From positions 186,001 through 250,000 of the forward strand of contig NZ_JAERQY020000005.1 in assembly GCF_016735495.2 (NCBI RefSeq): 64,000 nt of DNA, read 5' to 3'. This document shows positions 63,688 through 64,000 of this stretch, piece by piece. The stretch is from Lysobacter sp. MMG2. Lineage in GTDB: Bacteria; Pseudomonadota; Gammaproteobacteria; Xanthomonadales; Xanthomonadaceae. The position numbers and the translations under genes are program-made. The notes below the pieces were generated by a model. That model was not told the origin of the DNA, made no database searches, and saw nothing but the letters and a program-made list of their open reading frames with translations. Position 1 is the stretch's first letter, and each line of letters begins with the position of its first letter.

Positions 63688-64000
63688 GCGTCTTCCCCCC
63701 GGTCGGCCACGCGTACGAAGTCGTCGACCATGCGATCGGCCAGTCCCTGGAAGCCCACCGCCATGGCCGGCCCCAGCAGTTTCACCTTCGGCTCGAAGGT
63801 CAGCGTCAGCGTGACCTTGCACGCCGATTCGTCCAGGGCGTGGAACTCCCAGCGTCCGCCCAGGCTCTGGAACGGCCCGTCGATCAGCTTCAGGTCGATG
63901 TGGTGCGGCGGGCTGGACGTGTTCTCGGTGACGAACCACGTGCGCAACGCACCAAAGCCGATATCGAGCCGAGCGACCATCCGGTTCTCGCCCTCCTCCA
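63684..64000 (-). CDS. ratA: RatA/PasT, START-like ribosome association or coenzyme Q-binding protein (5' end outside window)
   Basis: The last 105 codons of a SRPBCC/START-domain protein; the frame is open to the window edge and the missing N-terminus is about 40 residues. Visible family parts are MVARLDIGFGALRTWFVTEN, LIDGPFQSLGGRWEFHAL, ACKVTLTLTFEPKVKLLGPA and LADRMVDDFVRVADR. Homologs are described both as a toxin that blocks 70S association (RatA) and as coenzyme Q-binding COQ10-like proteins. It overlaps rnfH and normally follows smpB on the other strand, which is probably just outside. Confidence 0.92.
   Translation of the reverse strand, partial: EEGENRMVARLDIGFGALRTWFVTENTSSPPHHIDLKLIDGPFQSLGGRWEFHALDESACKVTLTLTFEPKVKLLGPAMAVGFQGLADRMVDDFVRVADRGEDA

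Overview
The window is high-GC, gene-dense chromosomal DNA from a gammaproteobacterium of the family Xanthomonadaceae, most like Lysobacter or a close relative. The strongest evidence is an rpf (diffusible signal factor, DSF) quorum-sensing region in Xanthomonas-type order: acnA/rpfA, rpfB, rpfF, convergent rpfC-rpfG, lysS, prfB, an rpfD-like LytTR gene, and further on recJ, an rpfE-like gene, greA and carAB. A Fur lacking the usual cysteine pairs next to a divergent omlA/bamE, the fixed order ftsK-lolA-rarA, and several intergenic repeat families common in this family fit the same picture. No phage, plasmid, IS element, rRNA, tRNA or CRISPR array was seen.

Layout. 1-1140: the front part of an exported glycine-rich protein, cut by the window edge. 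1584-8340 (minus): rarA, an exported unknown, lolA, ftsK, alanine dehydrogenase. 8653-13804 (plus): trxB, two acetyltransferase-like genes, aat, infA, a Tat-exported class V aminotransferase. 13874-16602 (minus): clpA and clpS; with aat upstream this puts both halves of the N-end-rule pathway together. 16702-19416 (plus): a tightly overlapping set ybjN-like, nudix, mnmA, hflD. 19740-26051: acnB and acnA flanking a vapBC-like toxin-antitoxin pair. 26985-33026: rpfB and rpfF (DSF turnover and synthesis) converging on rpfG-rpfC (DSF sensing and c-di-GMP degradation). 33292-37805: lysS, prfB with its programmed frameshift, a DUF1232 protein and the rpfD-like regulator. 37942-44622: an acyltransferase and a fatty-acid oxidation cluster in which an SDR gene and an acyl-CoA dehydrogenase gene are joined tail to tail, each lacking its 3' part. 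44918-54137 (minus): recJ, rpfE-like, greA, carB, a small membrane protein gene, carA, dapB. 55033-60074 (minus): the heat-shock series dnaJ, dnaK, grpE, hrcA, with sigma-32-like promoters before grpE and dnaK. 60520-64000: recN, fur/bamE, and rnfH with the start of ratA off the edge.

Most genes are housekeeping. The accessory or unusual parts are the glycine-rich protein, the vapBC pair, the damaged lipid-oxidation cluster between rpfD and recJ, and several families of intergenic repeats, including an 18-copy perfect heptanucleotide array between hrcA and recN. Start codons were chosen from ribosome-binding sites, signal peptides, overlap with the upstream stop codon and remembered family lengths; no database search was possible.
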